This document shows positions 55,131 through 63,957 of a DNA stretch of 64,000 bases, piece by piece. The position numbers were made by a program, and so were the translations under genes. The stretch is from Streptomyces wedmorensis (GTDB taxonomy: Bacteria > Actinomycetota > Actinomycetes > Streptomycetales > Streptomycetaceae). The notes under the pieces are model-generated. The model saw only the letters and a program-made list of their open reading frames with translations. It ran no database searches and was not told the origin of the DNA. The DNA lies in contig NZ_JNWK01000004.1 in the NCBI RefSeq assembly GCF_000716445.1, positions 1-64,000 on the forward strand, written 5' to 3'. Within the stretch, counting starts at the first letter, position 1, and each line of letters begins with the position of its first letter.

Positions 55131-55270
55131 CCCCGGCCGGCCGGGCTCTCCCCGACCGGCCCTCTGACAGGTCGGCCGGGCAGATTTACTTGCAGACGCG
55201 CATTATTGCGACACATCGTCTACCCTGGTCGTGAGCCGCCCCGGCGCCGGAGAGAGACCGAGGAGAGAAC

Positions 55271-55729
55271 ATGACCGCCACGGATCCCGCACTGACCGCG
55301 CTCTCCCAGCGGTGGTGCGCCCTCTCCCTGCTCCACGGCCGGATCGAGTCCCACATCGAGCGCGCCTTGGAGTCCGGCCACGGACTGAGCGTGCGGGAGT
55401 ACTCGCTCCTCGACGTCCTCAGCCGCCAGCACAGCGGCCCGGGCGGCCACCTCCAGATGAAGCAGGTGGCCGACGCCGTCGTGCTCAGCCAGAGCGCCAC
55501 CACCCGGCTCGTCACCCGGCTCGAGGACCGCGGCCTGCTCACCCGGTACCTCTGCGCCACCGACCGGCGCGGGATCTACACCGATGTCACCGAGGCCGGC
55601 CAGAAGCTTCTCGAAGAGGCCCGCCCCACCAATGACAGCGCCCTGCGCGAGGCCCTCGACGAGGCGGCGAGGGACCCGGAGCTGGCCCCGCTGGTCCAGG
55701 TCGTGGAGGGCGCGGGCGTCCCCGCCTGA
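55271..55729 (+). CDS. MarR-family transcriptional regulator
   Basis: A 152-residue MarR protein. SVREYSLLDVLSR (near residue 38), MKQVADAVVLSQSATTRLVTRLEDRGLL (near 62-90) and the wing CATDRRGIYTDVTEAG are all clear. The preceding gap has TTACTTGCAGACGCGCATTATTGCGAC (about 55187-55213 overall) with GTAA-type AT-rich patches that may be its operator. The downstream GNAT gene (42 bases away) is on the same strand. Confidence 0.9.
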   Translation: MTATDPALTALSQRWCALSLLHGRIESHIERALESGHGLSVREYSLLDVLSRQHSGPGGHLQMKQVADAVVLSQSATTRLVTRLEDRGLLTRYLCATDRRGIYTDVTEAGQKLLEEARPTNDSALREALDEAARDPELAPLVQVVEGAGVPA

Positions 55730-55771
55730 ACCGACCGGAGGAACGGAACGGCCGGGCGTACGCTGCGGGGC

Positions 55772-56224
55772 ATGAGCGATCTTGAAATACGCCCCGCCAC
55801 CGCGGAAGACATCCCGGCCATCGTCGCCATGCTCGCCGACGACCCGCTGGGCGCGCAGCGGGAGTCCCCCGACGACCTCGCCCCGTACCTCACGGCCTTC
55901 GAGCGCCTCGCGAACGACCCCCACCAGCACGTCGTGGTCGCCGTCCGCGGGGAGAAGGTCGTCGGCACGCTCCAGCTCACGGTGATCCCGGGGCTGTCCC
56001 GCCGTGGCACCACCCGGTCGATCGTCGAGGGCGTCCGCGTCCATGCCAACGAGCGCGGCAGCGGCCTGGGTACTCAGCTCATCGAATGGGCCGTCGAGGA
56101 GTCCGGCCGCCAGGACTGCCGGCTGGTGCAGTTGACCTCCGACGTCACCCGCACCGATGCCCACCGCTTCTACGAGCGGCTGGGCTTCGAGGCCTCCCAC
56201 GTGGGCTTCAAGAAGAGCCTCTGA
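55772..56224 (+). CDS. GNAT-family N-acetyltransferase
   Basis: A 150-residue single-domain GNAT enzyme. The acetyl-CoA loop is RVHANERGSGLGTQLIEWAV (near 90-109, pyrophosphate-binding R-G-S-G-L-G), and the closing strand is HRFYERLGFEASH (near 131). The substrate is unknown. It probably shares an operon with the MarR gene before it. A 26-bp palindrome containing parS lies 56 bases past its stop. Confidence 0.9.
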   Translation: MSDLEIRPATAEDIPAIVAMLADDPLGAQRESPDDLAPYLTAFERLANDPHQHVVVAVRGEKVVGTLQLTVIPGLSRRGTTRSIVEGVRVHANERGSGLGTQLIEWAVEESGRQDCRLVQLTSDVTRTDAHRFYERLGFEASHVGFKKSL

Positions 56225-56280
56225 CGTACCTGCGGCAATGCCTCTGAGGCACTGCGCGCGAACAGCGTGCCGGGTCCCGG

Positions 56281-56306
56281 CAGGCTGTTTCACGTGAAAC
56301 AGCCTG
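56281..56306. other. parS site embedded in a 26-bp perfect palindrome
   Basis: The consensus GTTTCACGTGAAAC occupies 56287-56300. The palindrome continues six more bases on each side (CAGGCT and AGCCTG), giving 26 bp of perfect dyad symmetry between two convergent genes (GNAT and serine hydrolase). The longer symmetry can also act as a hairpin terminator for both. Confidence 0.92.
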
Positions 56307-56314
56307 CTCAGGGC

Positions 56315-57697
56315 TCAGAGTCCGCGCCAGCCCGCCTCGTCGACGCCTCCCGGCACCGCGTCCTCCGGTGCGTACGGCTCCCGCGTGAAGACGAACGACC
56401 CGAGGTCCAGATGGCTCACGCTGCCGTCCTCGCGGCGCACCACCCGGAGCGTCTCCCCCTCGTAGTAGCCGTTCAGCCCGACCCAGCCGCCCTCGGGCAG
56501 CGCCCGGAAGCTGGCGCGCCGGCCGGCACCTCGCAGGGGTTCGAGCACCACGCTCCGCTCGGGACCGAGCCGCAGCCCGTACGCGTACGTCCCCCAGTAC
56601 CAGGGCCCGGTGAGGGCCAGGAGCTCCTCGTCGACCTCGGCCTCCGGCAGGGGGCGCCACGGCTGCGGGAATCTCGGCTCGGCTTCCGCCACGATCCGCA
56701 CGAGGTCGGCGGCTACAGCGCCGATCGGCACCCCCGAGGTGGCGTTGGAGAGGGCGACTCCCGCCAGTCCGTCCTCGACGCTCACCCAGAGGCAGGCGAC
56801 GAAACCCGGCAGGGATCCGGTGTGGCCGATCAGGGTCCGGCCGTCCTTGCTGATCAGCTGGAGTCCGAGCCCGTAGCTCCCCTCCCAGTCCCCCTCCCCG
56901 GCCGCGGCCGCGGGAGCCCGCATCTCCGCCACGGAGTCCGCACCGAGCACCCGCTCGTCGCCCGCCGCGAGGAACGCGGCGAACCGGCCGAGGTCGGCGG
57001 CGGTCGACCAGAGCTGTCCCGCCGGCGCCATGATGCCCAGGTCCTCGGACGGTTCGGGCAGCATCACATCGGCCCAGGGGTGCACCGCCCAGCCACCCGC
57101 GTGCGGGGCGACGGGGTCGACCGTCGTCCGGTCCATCCCCAGCGGCTCCAGGATCTCGCGCCGCAGTGCCTCCTCCCAGGTCCCGCCCCGCACCGCCTCG
57201 ACCAGCGAACCGAGCAGCGTGTAACCGGGGTTGGAGTAGTGGTGACGGCGCCCCGGCGCGCGCAGGAAGGGCTCCTCCCCCAGCACGTCGGAGAGCTCCG
57301 GACGCAACTCGGCGGACGACCGCTCCCACCAGGAGCCGGGTGTCTCGGCAGCGAGGCCGGCGCTGTGCCCGAGGAGTTGAGCGATCGTCACCTCCCCGGC
57401 CCCCGTTCCCTTGAGGTGCCGCTCCAGCGGATCATCGAGCCCGAGGAGACCTTCGTCCCGCAGCCGCAGCACCAGAACGGCGGTGAACACCTTGGTGATC
57501 GAGCCGATCCTGAACTGGGTGTCGGCGTCCGGCGCGTGTCCGTCCACACAACTGCGCGCGCCGCTCCAGACCATCGCTCCGTCGCGGACCACCGCCCCCA
57601 CCAGGGACGGCGCCCGCCCCTCGGTCTGGGCCACCGCGACGCGGTGCAGCAGGGCGCGCTCGGTGCCGGGCAACAAAGCTTCGAAAGATGTCGTCAC
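56315..57697 (-). CDS. Class C beta-lactamase-like serine hydrolase
   Basis: A 460-residue protein of the penicillin-binding/AmpC-like esterase family. Motifs are SITK (S-x-x-K, near residue 68), YSNPGY (Y-x-N, near 154) and HTGS (the KTG equivalent, near 275). The last 130 residues form an extra beta-domain. There is no signal peptide, so it works inside the cell and is more likely an esterase or peptidase than an antibiotic-resistance enzyme. It starts with GTG. The stop is 8 bases from the parS palindrome. Confidence 0.88.
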   Translation of the reverse strand: MTTSFEALLPGTERALLHRVAVAQTEGRAPSLVGAVVRDGAMVWSGARSCVDGHAPDADTQFRIGSITKVFTAVLVLRLRDEGLLGLDDPLERHLKGTGAGEVTIAQLLGHSAGLAAETPGSWWERSSAELRPELSDVLGEEPFLRAPGRRHHYSNPGYTLLGSLVEAVRGGTWEEALRREILEPLGMDRTTVDPVAPHAGGWAVHPWADVMLPEPSEDLGIMAPAGQLWSTAADLGRFAAFLAAGDERVLGADSVAEMRAPAAAAGEGDWEGSYGLGLQLISKDGRTLIGHTGSLPGFVACLWVSVEDGLAGVALSNATSGVPIGAVAADLVRIVAEAEPRFPQPWRPLPEAEVDEELLALTGPWYWGTYAYGLRLGPERSVVLEPLRGAGRRASFRALPEGGWVGLNGYYEGETLRVVRREDGSVSHLDLGSFVFTREPYAPEDAVPGGVDEAGWRGL

Positions 57698-57815
57698 GGA
57701 CGATCCAACGTCCTGTCACCCACCAAGCTTCCCGCGCGGGCTGCCGAAGGCGTGGGTGCGTACTCATGACTTCGCTGCATGCCGGCCGGACCGGCCGAAG
57801 TCCGCGCGCGTCCGG

Positions 57816-58670
57816 CTAGACGGGCGGAGGGTTACCCGGAAGGGCCGGATCCTCCGGGTGACGTACAGCGCCGCTGCCGAGCAGGACACGAGCCCGGACC
57901 CGCATCGGCTCGTCGCCGCGCCGGGAGAGCAGGACCAGCTCGTCGACCCGGGCCGCCATGGAGCCGAGAAGGACCTCCGCCTTGCGGGCGAGGGGGTGCG
58001 GGTCCGGCGTACGGCCGAGGGACAGGTGCGGGGTGAAGCCGTGCGAGTGCGATCCGCAGAGCGGGAAGCGGAGCTCCAGGGACTCCCGTAGCCGCGCCCA
58101 GGGTTCCTGGTCGGCGGCGGCCGGGTCGAGCCAGACGGTGGCGTCCTCGCGGTGTCCGAACCAGTGGACGCCCGCCAGGCGGGCGGTGAACGGCGGCGTC
58201 TCGGCGAGTGACGCGGCGACCAGCGGCAGGGCCCGGGCGAACTCGGCCTCGGGGACGAAACCGAAGAGCACGTTGACGTGCGGTGGCCAGCGGCGGATCT
58301 GCCGGTCGTGTTCGCGGCGAATGTGCTGGATCGGCGGCCACAGCTCCACCGGCGGCAGCCATGCGACGGCGGTGCGGCTCGTCGGCGGGACGGCGAGGAC
58401 GTCGCCGGGTGCCGGGGCCCGCACCGGACCGACCTGCCCGACGAGGGTCTCGTCGAGCCGGTCGACGCCGGAGGCGCGGTCCCAGACGACCCGGCCGTCC
58501 GCCTCGAAGAACACCACCCGGTGCCAGGGGATCTCCCCGCCCGGCACGAAGTCGCCGAGCAGGATCCGCTTCGGCGGGGCCCCGCGCTCGGCGATCCCCA
58601 TCACGAACCGCTCGGGGTCGAAGCGCGGATCCCAGAGCACCCGGTGGTAGATCTCGTCGCTGGTGTGCAC
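57816..58670 (-). CDS. MJ1316-2H phosphoesterase fusion, probable RNA-end-processing enzyme
   Basis: A 284-residue protein. Residues about 3-75 ([37 protein letters not shown]) match the MJ1316 domain, thought to recognise cyclic or processed RNA ends. Residues about 115-260 form a 2H phosphoesterase (LigT/2'-5' RNA ligase-like) with its two signature motifs, HVNVLFGF (H-x-N, near 131) and HLSLGR (H-x-S, near 213). In H-x-T/S motifs of this family the His pairs hydrolyse or form 2',3'-cyclic phosphodiesters; the first motif has Asn where Thr/Ser is usual. The GTG at 58670 was chosen. It sits between dnaB and a serine hydrolase gene. Confidence 0.85.
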   Translation of the reverse strand: MHTSDEIYHRVLWDPRFDPERFVMGIAERGAPPKRILLGDFVPGGEIPWHRVVFFEADGRVVWDRASGVDRLDETLVGQVGPVRAPAPGDVLAVPPTSRTAVAWLPPVELWPPIQHIRREHDRQIRRWPPHVNVLFGFVPEAEFARALPLVAASLAETPPFTARLAGVHWFGHREDATVWLDPAAADQEPWARLRESLELRFPLCGSHSHGFTPHLSLGRTPDPHPLARKAEVLLGSMAARVDELVLLSRRGDEPMRVRARVLLGSGAVRHPEDPALPGNPPPV

Positions 58671-58771
58671 GTCAGCACCTGCCCTCGACTATCAGGGTGC
58701 CGCGCGCCCGGTCGGCTCTGCAAGGCAACGCCCGGTCGGCCACGGGATCCCAGATCCCCCAGGTGCTCCGA

Positions 58772-60253
58772 TCAGGTCTGCGCCATGTCGACGAAGCGCG
58801 AGTAGTGGCCCTGGAAGGCCACGGTGATCGTGGCCGTCGGACCGTTACGGTGCTTGCCCACGATGATGTCCGCCTCGCCGGCTCGCGGGGACTCCTTCTC
58901 GTAGGCGTCCTCACGGTGCAGCAGGATGACCATGTCGGCGTCCTGCTCGATCGAACCGGACTCACGCAGGTCGGAGACCATCGGCTTCTTGTCGGTGCGC
59001 TGCTCGGGACCACGGTTCAGCTGCGAGAGCGCGATGACGGGGAGCTCCAGCTCCTTGGCGAGGAGCTTGAGGTTTCGCGACATGTCGGAGACCTCCTGCT
59101 GACGGCTCTCCTGCCGCTTGGAGCCACCCGACTGCATGAGCTGCAGGTAGTCGATGATGACGAGCTTGAGGCCGTTGCGCTGCTTGAGCCGACGGCACTT
59201 GGCCCGGATCTCCATCATCGACAGGTTGGGCGAGTCGTCGATGTACAGCGGGGCCTGGGAGACGTCCGGCATGCGGCGGGCGAGACGCGTCCAGTCCTCG
59301 TCGGTCATCGTTCCGGAGCGCATGTGGTGGAGCGCGACCCGGGCCTCGGCCGAGAGCAGACGCATCGCGATCTCGTTGCGTCCCATTTCGAGGGAGAAGA
59401 TGACGCTGGGCAGGTTGTGCTTGATGGACGCCGCCCGGGCGAAGTCCAGGGCGAGGGTCGACTTACCCATGGCGGGTCGGGCCGCGATGATGATCATCTG
59501 GCCCGGGTGCAGCCCGTTGGTGAGCGAGTCGAGGTCGGTGAAGCCGGTGGGCACACCGGTCATCTCGCCGCTGCGGGAGCCGATGGCCTCGATCTCGTCG
59601 AGCGCCCCCTCCATGATGTCGCCGAGCGGCAGGTAGTCCTCGGTCGTGCGCTGCTCGGTGACGGCGTAGATCTCGGCCTGGGCCGAGTTCACGATCTCGT
59701 CGACGTCGCCGTCGGCCGCGTAGCCCATCTGCGTGATCTTGGTGCCGGCCTCGACGAGGCGGCGCAGGACGGCACGCTCGTGGACGATCTCCGCGTAGTA
59801 CGAGGCGTTGGCCGCGGTGGGTACCGACTGGACCAGGGTGTGGAGGTAGGAGGCGCCGCCGACCCGGGTGATCTCGCCGCGCTTGGTGAGCTCGGCGCCG
59901 ACCGTGATCGGGTCGGCCGGCTCGCCCTTGGCGTAGAGGTCGAGGATCGCCGCGTAGACCGTCTCGTGGGCGGGCTTGTAGAAGTCGTTGCCCTTGATGA
60001 TCTCCACGACGTCCGCGATGGCGTCCTTGGAGAGCAGCATGCCGCCGAGGACGGACTGCTCGGCGTCGAGGTCCTGCGGGGGGACGCGCTCGAAGCCGTT
60101 GAGGCCGCCGTCCCAGGGGCCGTCGCTGCCCCGGTCGTGCTGGTCGTCCCGGCCGCGGCCGCGACCGCGCCCTTCGCCGCGGGTACGGGTGGGCAGCCGG
60201 TCACTCGGTCCGCTGTCGGCCCAAGGGTCGTCCATGGGCTCGGTCATGCTCAC
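58772..60253 (-). CDS. dnaB: Replicative DNA helicase DnaB
   Basis: A 493-residue hexameric helicase that unwinds DNA at the fork. A 45-residue Arg/Gly/Asp-rich N-terminal tail precedes the DnaB_N domain (about 50-155). The RecA-like domain has Walker A ARPAMGKSTLALDFA (near 262), LEMGRNEIAMRL, IIDYLQLM (Walker B) and QLNRGPEQRTDKKPMVSDLRESG. No intein is present, unlike in many mycobacterial dnaB genes. The GTG at 60253 gives ideal spacing from AGGAGG; ATG 60247 and TTG 60256 are alternatives. Upstream is a DnaA-box cluster, so DnaA may influence its expression. Confidence 0.97.
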   Translation of the reverse strand: MSMTEPMDDPWADSGPSDRLPTRTRGEGRGRGRGRDDQHDRGSDGPWDGGLNGFERVPPQDLDAEQSVLGGMLLSKDAIADVVEIIKGNDFYKPAHETVYAAILDLYAKGEPADPITVGAELTKRGEITRVGGASYLHTLVQSVPTAANASYYAEIVHERAVLRRLVEAGTKITQMGYAADGDVDEIVNSAQAEIYAVTEQRTTEDYLPLGDIMEGALDEIEAIGSRSGEMTGVPTGFTDLDSLTNGLHPGQMIIIAARPAMGKSTLALDFARAASIKHNLPSVIFSLEMGRNEIAMRLLSAEARVALHHMRSGTMTDEDWTRLARRMPDVSQAPLYIDDSPNLSMMEIRAKCRRLKQRNGLKLVIIDYLQLMQSGGSKRQESRQQEVSDMSRNLKLLAKELELPVIALSQLNRGPEQRTDKKPMVSDLRESGSIEQDADMVILLHREDAYEKESPRAGEADIIVGKHRNGPTATITVAFQGHYSRFVDMAQT

Positions 60254-60399
60254 CAAGCACCTCCTCCCGTCCGCTCCGCGGACCTCGCCCTGCCACTCTT
60301 TCTTACGCCACGGGCTTGATCAACGAGTGGCTTTGCGACCGCTTCCAGCGCGTCGGCGCCGAACCACGGTAGGCCCGCGGGGGGCGTCAGCCAATCTGG

Positions 60400-60488
60400 T
60401 TATCCACAGGCCCTGTGGGTGAAGGCCCAGATGCTGTGGAGAACTCGCCGGAACCTGTGCACGGATCGGGGGACAGCCATGTGGACAA
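60400..60488. promoter_or_regulatory. DnaA-box cluster upstream of dnaB
   Basis: The 422-base dnaB-MATE gap contains a perfect TTATCCACA at 60400-60408 and a perfect TTGTCCACA on the minus strand at 60480-60488. Between them is TTCTCCACA on the minus strand (60435-60443, one mismatch), and weaker boxes lie at 60414-60422 and 60654-60662. The rest of the gap shows the presumed divergent promoters. I think this could be the published H24 cluster of S. coelicolor, but that is recall of cosmid names only. Confidence 0.7.
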
Positions 60489-60675
60489 ACTCATAGCACC
60501 CCCGAACTCACCCATCTGACCTGCGATTTCTCCATCCACGGGCTGTGCAGGAGAAAAAGTTCTCCCCCTGGATCAAGATCAGAACAAACGGCCCACACCC
60601 GAAGCCCCGCACCCCTGGAAAGTAAGGATCACTGATGCATTGCATCTCTTACCTGTGGAAGATTAGATTGACCCC

Positions 60676-62013
60676 ATGCGCCAGGCTCCCGTGACCTCCA
60701 AGGCCGTCCGTCGACAGCACGACCGCGAGATCGTCTCCCTCGCCCTGCCGGCCTTCGGCGCCCTCGTCGCCGAGCCGCTCTTCCTGATGGTCGACAGTGC
60801 GATCGTCGGCCACCTCGGGACACCCCAGCTCGCGGGCCTCGCGATCGCCGCCGCGCTCCTCTCCACCGCCGTCAGCGTCTTCGTCTTCCTCGCCTACGCC
60901 ACCACGGCCGCCGTCTCACGGCGCGTGGGCTCGGGCGATATCCAGGCCGCGATCCGGCAGGGCATGGACGGCATCTGGCTCGCCCTCCTCCTCGGCGCCG
61001 CCGTGGTCGCCCTGACCCTGCCCACCGCACCGGGGCTCATCGACGTCTTCGGGGCCTCCGACACCGCCGCGCCGTACGCCATCACCTATCTCCGGATCTC
61101 CAGCCTCGGGATCCCCGCCATGCTGGTGGTCCTGGCCGCCACCGGCGTCCTGCGCGGCCTTCAGGACACTCGTACACCGCTCTACGTGGCCATCGGAGGC
61201 TTCGCCACCAACGCCGTACTCAATGTCGGACTGGTCTACGGAGCCGATCTGGGCATCGCCGGCTCCGCTTGGGGCACGGTCATCGCCCAGTACGGCATGG
61301 CCGCCGTCTACCTCGTCGTGGTCGTACGGGGCGCGCGGCGCCACGGCGCCTCTCTCCGCCCCGACGCGGCCGGCATCCGCGCCTCCGCACAGGCCGGCGT
61401 CCCTCTGCTCGTCCGTACGCTCTCGCTCCGCGCGGTCCTGATGATCGCCACGGCCGTCGCGGCCCGGTTGGGCGACGCCGAGGTCGCCGCCCACCAGATC
61501 ATCCTGTCCCTGTGGAGCCTCATGGCCTTCGCCCTCGACGCGATCGCCATCGCGGGACAGGCCATCATCGGCCGCTATCTCGGCGCGGACGACGCCCAAG
61601 GTGCCCGACAGGTCTGTCGCCGCATGGTCCAGTGGGGCGTGGTCTCCGGCATCGCCCTGGGCGTGCTCGTCATCGCCGCCCGCCCCTTGTTCATTCCGCT
61701 CTTCACCAGCGACCCGACGGTCCAGGACACCCTGCTGCCGGCCTTGCTGGTGGTCGCGGTCTCGCAGCCGATCTCCGGGGTCGTCTTCGTGCTCGACGGC
61801 GTGCTGATGGGTGCGGGGGACGGTCCGTACCTCGCCCGGGCCATGCTGCTGACCCTCGCGGTCTTCGCTCCCGTGGCCCTGCTGATCCCGGTGCTCGGCG
61901 GAGGCCTCACCGCCCTCTGGTGGGCGATGACGCTGATGATGACGGTTCGGATGCTCACGCTCTGGCTGCGTGCCCGCTCCGGCCGCTGGATCGTCACGGG
62001 CGCCACCCGCTGA
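60676..62013 (+). CDS. MATE-family multidrug/toxin efflux transporter (DinF group)
   Basis: A 445-residue transporter with 12 helices in two six-helix bundles. It opens with EIVSLALPAFGALVAEPLFLMVDSAIVGHLGTPQLAGLAIA, the MATE hallmark, and has the second-half counterpart SLWSLMAFALDAIAIAGQAIIGRYLGADD. It exports cationic drugs or metabolites in exchange for H+ or Na+. It starts at an ATG and is divergent from dnaB. Two parS copies follow the stop. Confidence 0.93.
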   Translation: MRQAPVTSKAVRRQHDREIVSLALPAFGALVAEPLFLMVDSAIVGHLGTPQLAGLAIAAALLSTAVSVFVFLAYATTAAVSRRVGSGDIQAAIRQGMDGIWLALLLGAAVVALTLPTAPGLIDVFGASDTAAPYAITYLRISSLGIPAMLVVLAATGVLRGLQDTRTPLYVAIGGFATNAVLNVGLVYGADLGIAGSAWGTVIAQYGMAAVYLVVVVRGARRHGASLRPDAAGIRASAQAGVPLLVRTLSLRAVLMIATAVAARLGDAEVAAHQIILSLWSLMAFALDAIAIAGQAIIGRYLGADDAQGARQVCRRMVQWGVVSGIALGVLVIAARPLFIPLFTSDPTVQDTLLPALLVVAVSQPISGVVFVLDGVLMGAGDGPYLARAMLLTLAVFAPVALLIPVLGGGLTALWWAMTLMMTVRMLTLWLRARSGRWIVTGATR

Positions 62014-62015
62014 AT

Positions 62016-62029
62016 GTTTCACGTGAAAC
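62016..62029. other. parS site, first of a pair
   Basis: Perfect GTTTCACGTGAAAC two bases after the MATE stop codon. A second copy starts at 62035, so the two dyad centres are 19 bp apart. The upstream base pair AT makes the string ATGTTTCACGTGAAAC here too. Confidence 0.94.
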
Positions 62030-62034
62030 GCCCC

Positions 62035-62048
62035 GTTTCACGTGAAAC
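62035..62048. other. parS site, second of a pair
   Basis: Perfect GTTTCACGTGAAAC, 5 bases after the first copy. A degenerate third copy (GGTGCACGTGAACC, 62056-62069) with three mismatches follows at a similar spacing. Confidence 0.94.
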
Positions 62049-62091
62049 AGCAGAAGGTGCACGTGAACCGCGAAGGCCACGTAGAACAGCG

Positions 62092-62123
62092 GAAGGGCCG
62101 CGCCCCGAGGGGTGCGGCCCTTC
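62092..62123. terminator. Bidirectional terminator between MATE and rplI genes
   Basis: GAAGGGCCGCGCCCC (62092-62106) pairs with GGGGTGCGGCCCTTC (62109-62123), 14 Watson-Crick pairs and one G-U, with the innermost pairs opened to make a loop. It ends the convergent transcripts of the transporter and the ribosomal operon. Confidence 0.82.
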
Positions 62124-62156
62124 CTCACTGCTGAGCGCAGACTGCCAAGGGCAGCG

Positions 62157-62603
62157 TTACGCGGCGACGACCTCGACGCCGAGCTTCGCGGCAACCTCGG
62201 GGTGCAGACGCACGGACACCTGGTGCGAGCCCAGGGTCTTGATCGGCGAACCGAGCTCGACGCGACGCTTGTCGACGTCGGGGCCACCCGCGGACTTGAT
62301 CGCCGAGGCGATGTCGGCCGGGGTCACGGAGCCGAAGAGACGGCCGGCGTCGCCGGAGCGAACGGCCAGGCGCACCTTCGTGCCCTCGAGCTGGGCCTTG
62401 ATCTCGTTGGCCTGCTCGATGGTCGCGATCTCGTGGATCTTGCGGGCGCGGCGGATCTGCGCCACGTCCTTCTCGCCACCCTTGGTCCAGCGGATCGCGA
62501 AACCACGCGGGACCAGGTAGTTGCGAGCGTAGCCGTCCTTGACGTCGACGACGTCGCCAGCGGCACCGAGGCCGGAGACCTCGTGGGTGAGGATGATCTT
62601 CAT
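62157..62603 (-). CDS. rplI: 50S ribosomal protein L9
   Basis: A 148-residue protein. The N-terminal rRNA-binding domain ([36 protein letters not shown]) is joined by a long helix to the C-terminal domain, which contains [16 protein letters not shown]. It is the last gene of the rpsF-ssb-rpsR-rplI operon, 18 bases after rpsR. Confidence 0.98.
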   Translation of the reverse strand: MKIILTHEVSGLGAAGDVVDVKDGYARNYLVPRGFAIRWTKGGEKDVAQIRRARKIHEIATIEQANEIKAQLEGTKVRLAVRSGDAGRLFGSVTPADIASAIKSAGGPDVDKRRVELGSPIKTLGSHQVSVRLHPEVAAKLGVEVVAA

Positions 62604-62621
62604 TTTTCGGTCACCCTTCCC

Positions 62622-62858
62622 TTATCGCGCGGTGGACGTGTAGGGCAGCAGCGCCATCTCACGGCTGTTCTTCACGGCCGTGGCGACGTCACGCTGGTGC
62701 TGCGTGCAGTTGCCGGTAACGCGGCGGGCACGGATCTTGCCACGGTCGGAAATGAACTTCCGCAGCATGTTCGTGTCCTTGTAGTCCACGTACGCGGTCT
62801 TGTCCTTGCAGAACGCGCAGACCTTCTTCTTAGGCTTGCGCACAGGCGGCTTCGCCAT
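62622..62858 (-). CDS. rpsR: 30S ribosomal protein S18
   Basis: A 78-residue protein with the S18 core [47 protein letters not shown]. The N-terminus has VCAFCKDK, so it is the cysteine-containing, zinc-capable type. Streptomyces usually carries a second, cysteine-free S18 paralogue elsewhere under zinc control. It is part of the rpsF operon. Confidence 0.98.
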   Translation of the reverse strand: MAKPPVRKPKKKVCAFCKDKTAYVDYKDTNMLRKFISDRGKIRARRVTGNCTQHQRDVATAVKNSREMALLPYTSTAR

Positions 62859-62913
62859 GGTGTTTCTCCTGTGTGATCAAGAAGTGGGGGTACGAGCTGC
62901 TTCCAGGCGAGGC

Positions 62914-63498
62914 CTAGAAGGGGGGCTCGTCCGAGTAGCCGCCGCCGGAGTTTCCACCCCAGCCGCCTCCGCCGCCAGCCTGCTGGCCGCCGGAGGGAGC
63001 ACCGCCGCCGGTCGCCCACGGGTCGTCGGCGGGAGCACCGCCACCACCCTGCTGGGAACCGCCGGAGTTGCCACCCCAGCTGCCACCGCCGCCGGCCTGC
63101 TGGCCGCCGCCGTATCCACCCTGGCCACCGCGACCGGTGGTCTTGGTGACCTTGGCCGTGGCGTTCTTCAGGCTGGGGCCGACTTCCTCGACATCCAGCT
63201 CGTAGACCGTGCGCTTGACGCCCTCACGGTCCTCGTAGGACCGCTGCTTCAGGCGGCCCTGCACGACGACGCGCATGCCTCGCTGAAGCGACTCGGCGAC
63301 GTTCTCCGCCGCCTGACGCCAGACCGAGCAGGTGAGGAACAGGCTCTCGCCGTCCTTCCACTCGTTGGTCTGACGGTCGAAGGTGCGGGGGGTGGACGCG
63401 ATACGGAACTTCGCGACCGCCGCACCGGACGGGGTGAAGCGCAGCTCGGGGTCGTCGACAAGATTGCCGACGACCGTGATGACGGTCTCGCCTGCCAT
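62914..63498 (-). CDS. ssb: Single-stranded DNA-binding protein
   Basis: A 194-residue essential protein that coats single-stranded DNA at forks. The OB fold covers residues 1-110 ([22 protein letters not shown]). A Gly/Gln-rich linker (about 120-188) and the acidic tip SDEPPF, which recruits partner proteins, follow. The linker contains an internal duplication of [16 protein letters not shown], mirrored in the DNA at about 62942-62992 and 63057-63107. It is the main SSB, as shown by its place between rpsF and rpsR. Confidence 0.97.
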   Translation of the reverse strand: MAGETVITVVGNLVDDPELRFTPSGAAVAKFRIASTPRTFDRQTNEWKDGESLFLTCSVWRQAAENVAESLQRGMRVVVQGRLKQRSYEDREGVKRTVYELDVEEVGPSLKNATAKVTKTTGRGGQGGYGGGQQAGGGGSWGGNSGGSQQGGGGAPADDPWATGGGAPSGGQQAGGGGGWGGNSGGGYSDEPPF

Positions 63499-63572
63499 GG
63501 GGGAACCTCTCGGCGGGTTTGCTTCTGGCTGCTTTGTTGCTACTCGGACCCGATGACCTCTGAGCTAGAAGC

Positions 63573-63863
63573 TCAGTGGGTCTCGGGACGGAGGACCTTG
63601 GTCCGGAGGACCGACTCGTTCAGGTTCATCTGGCGGTCGAGCTCCTTGACGACCGCAGGCTCGGCCTGCAGGTCGATGACCGAGTAGATGCCCTCGGGCT
63701 TCTTCTTGATCTCGTACGAGAGACGACGACGGCCCCAGGTGTCGACCTTCTCGACCTTTCCGTTCGCCTCACGGACGACGGAGAGGAAGTTCTCGATCAG
63801 GGGGGCGACAGCGCGCTCCTCCAGATCGGGGTCGAGGATGACCATCACCTCGTAGTGACGCAT
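63573..63863 (-). CDS. rpsF: 30S ribosomal protein S6
   Basis: A 96-residue protein ([19 protein letters not shown] ... [17 protein letters not shown]), the first gene of the rpsF-ssb-rpsR-rplI operon. The ATG at 63863 follows a strong AAAGGAGGTG ribosome-binding site. S6 binds S18 on the 30S platform. Confidence 0.98.
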   Translation of the reverse strand: MRHYEVMVILDPDLEERAVAPLIENFLSVVREANGKVEKVDTWGRRRLSYEIKKKPEGIYSVIDLQAEPAVVKELDRQMNLNESVLRTKVLRPETH

Positions 63864-63957
63864 GTGGAACCCACCTCCTTTGGACTCAGCGGCCACGGTC
63901 GTTCCGTGGCAGGAGGGTCGTGATGCGTGAGCAACGGTATCCACCACCACTGACAAT

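Noticed and set aside
56315..57697. Beta-lactam resistance gene
   Set aside because: The protein has the AmpC-like motifs but no signal peptide and a large extra C-terminal domain, so an intracellular esterase role is more likely.
62056..62069. Third parS copy GGTGCACGTGAACC
   Set aside because: Three mismatches to the 14-bp consensus; only the central CACGTG and part of the flanks are kept, so it was not listed as a site.
62014..62520. Open frame beginning MFHVKRPVSRET after the MATE gene
   Set aside because: It starts with the same ATG-parS string as two real genes, but runs through a terminator and antisense to rplI, so it is not likely to be coding.
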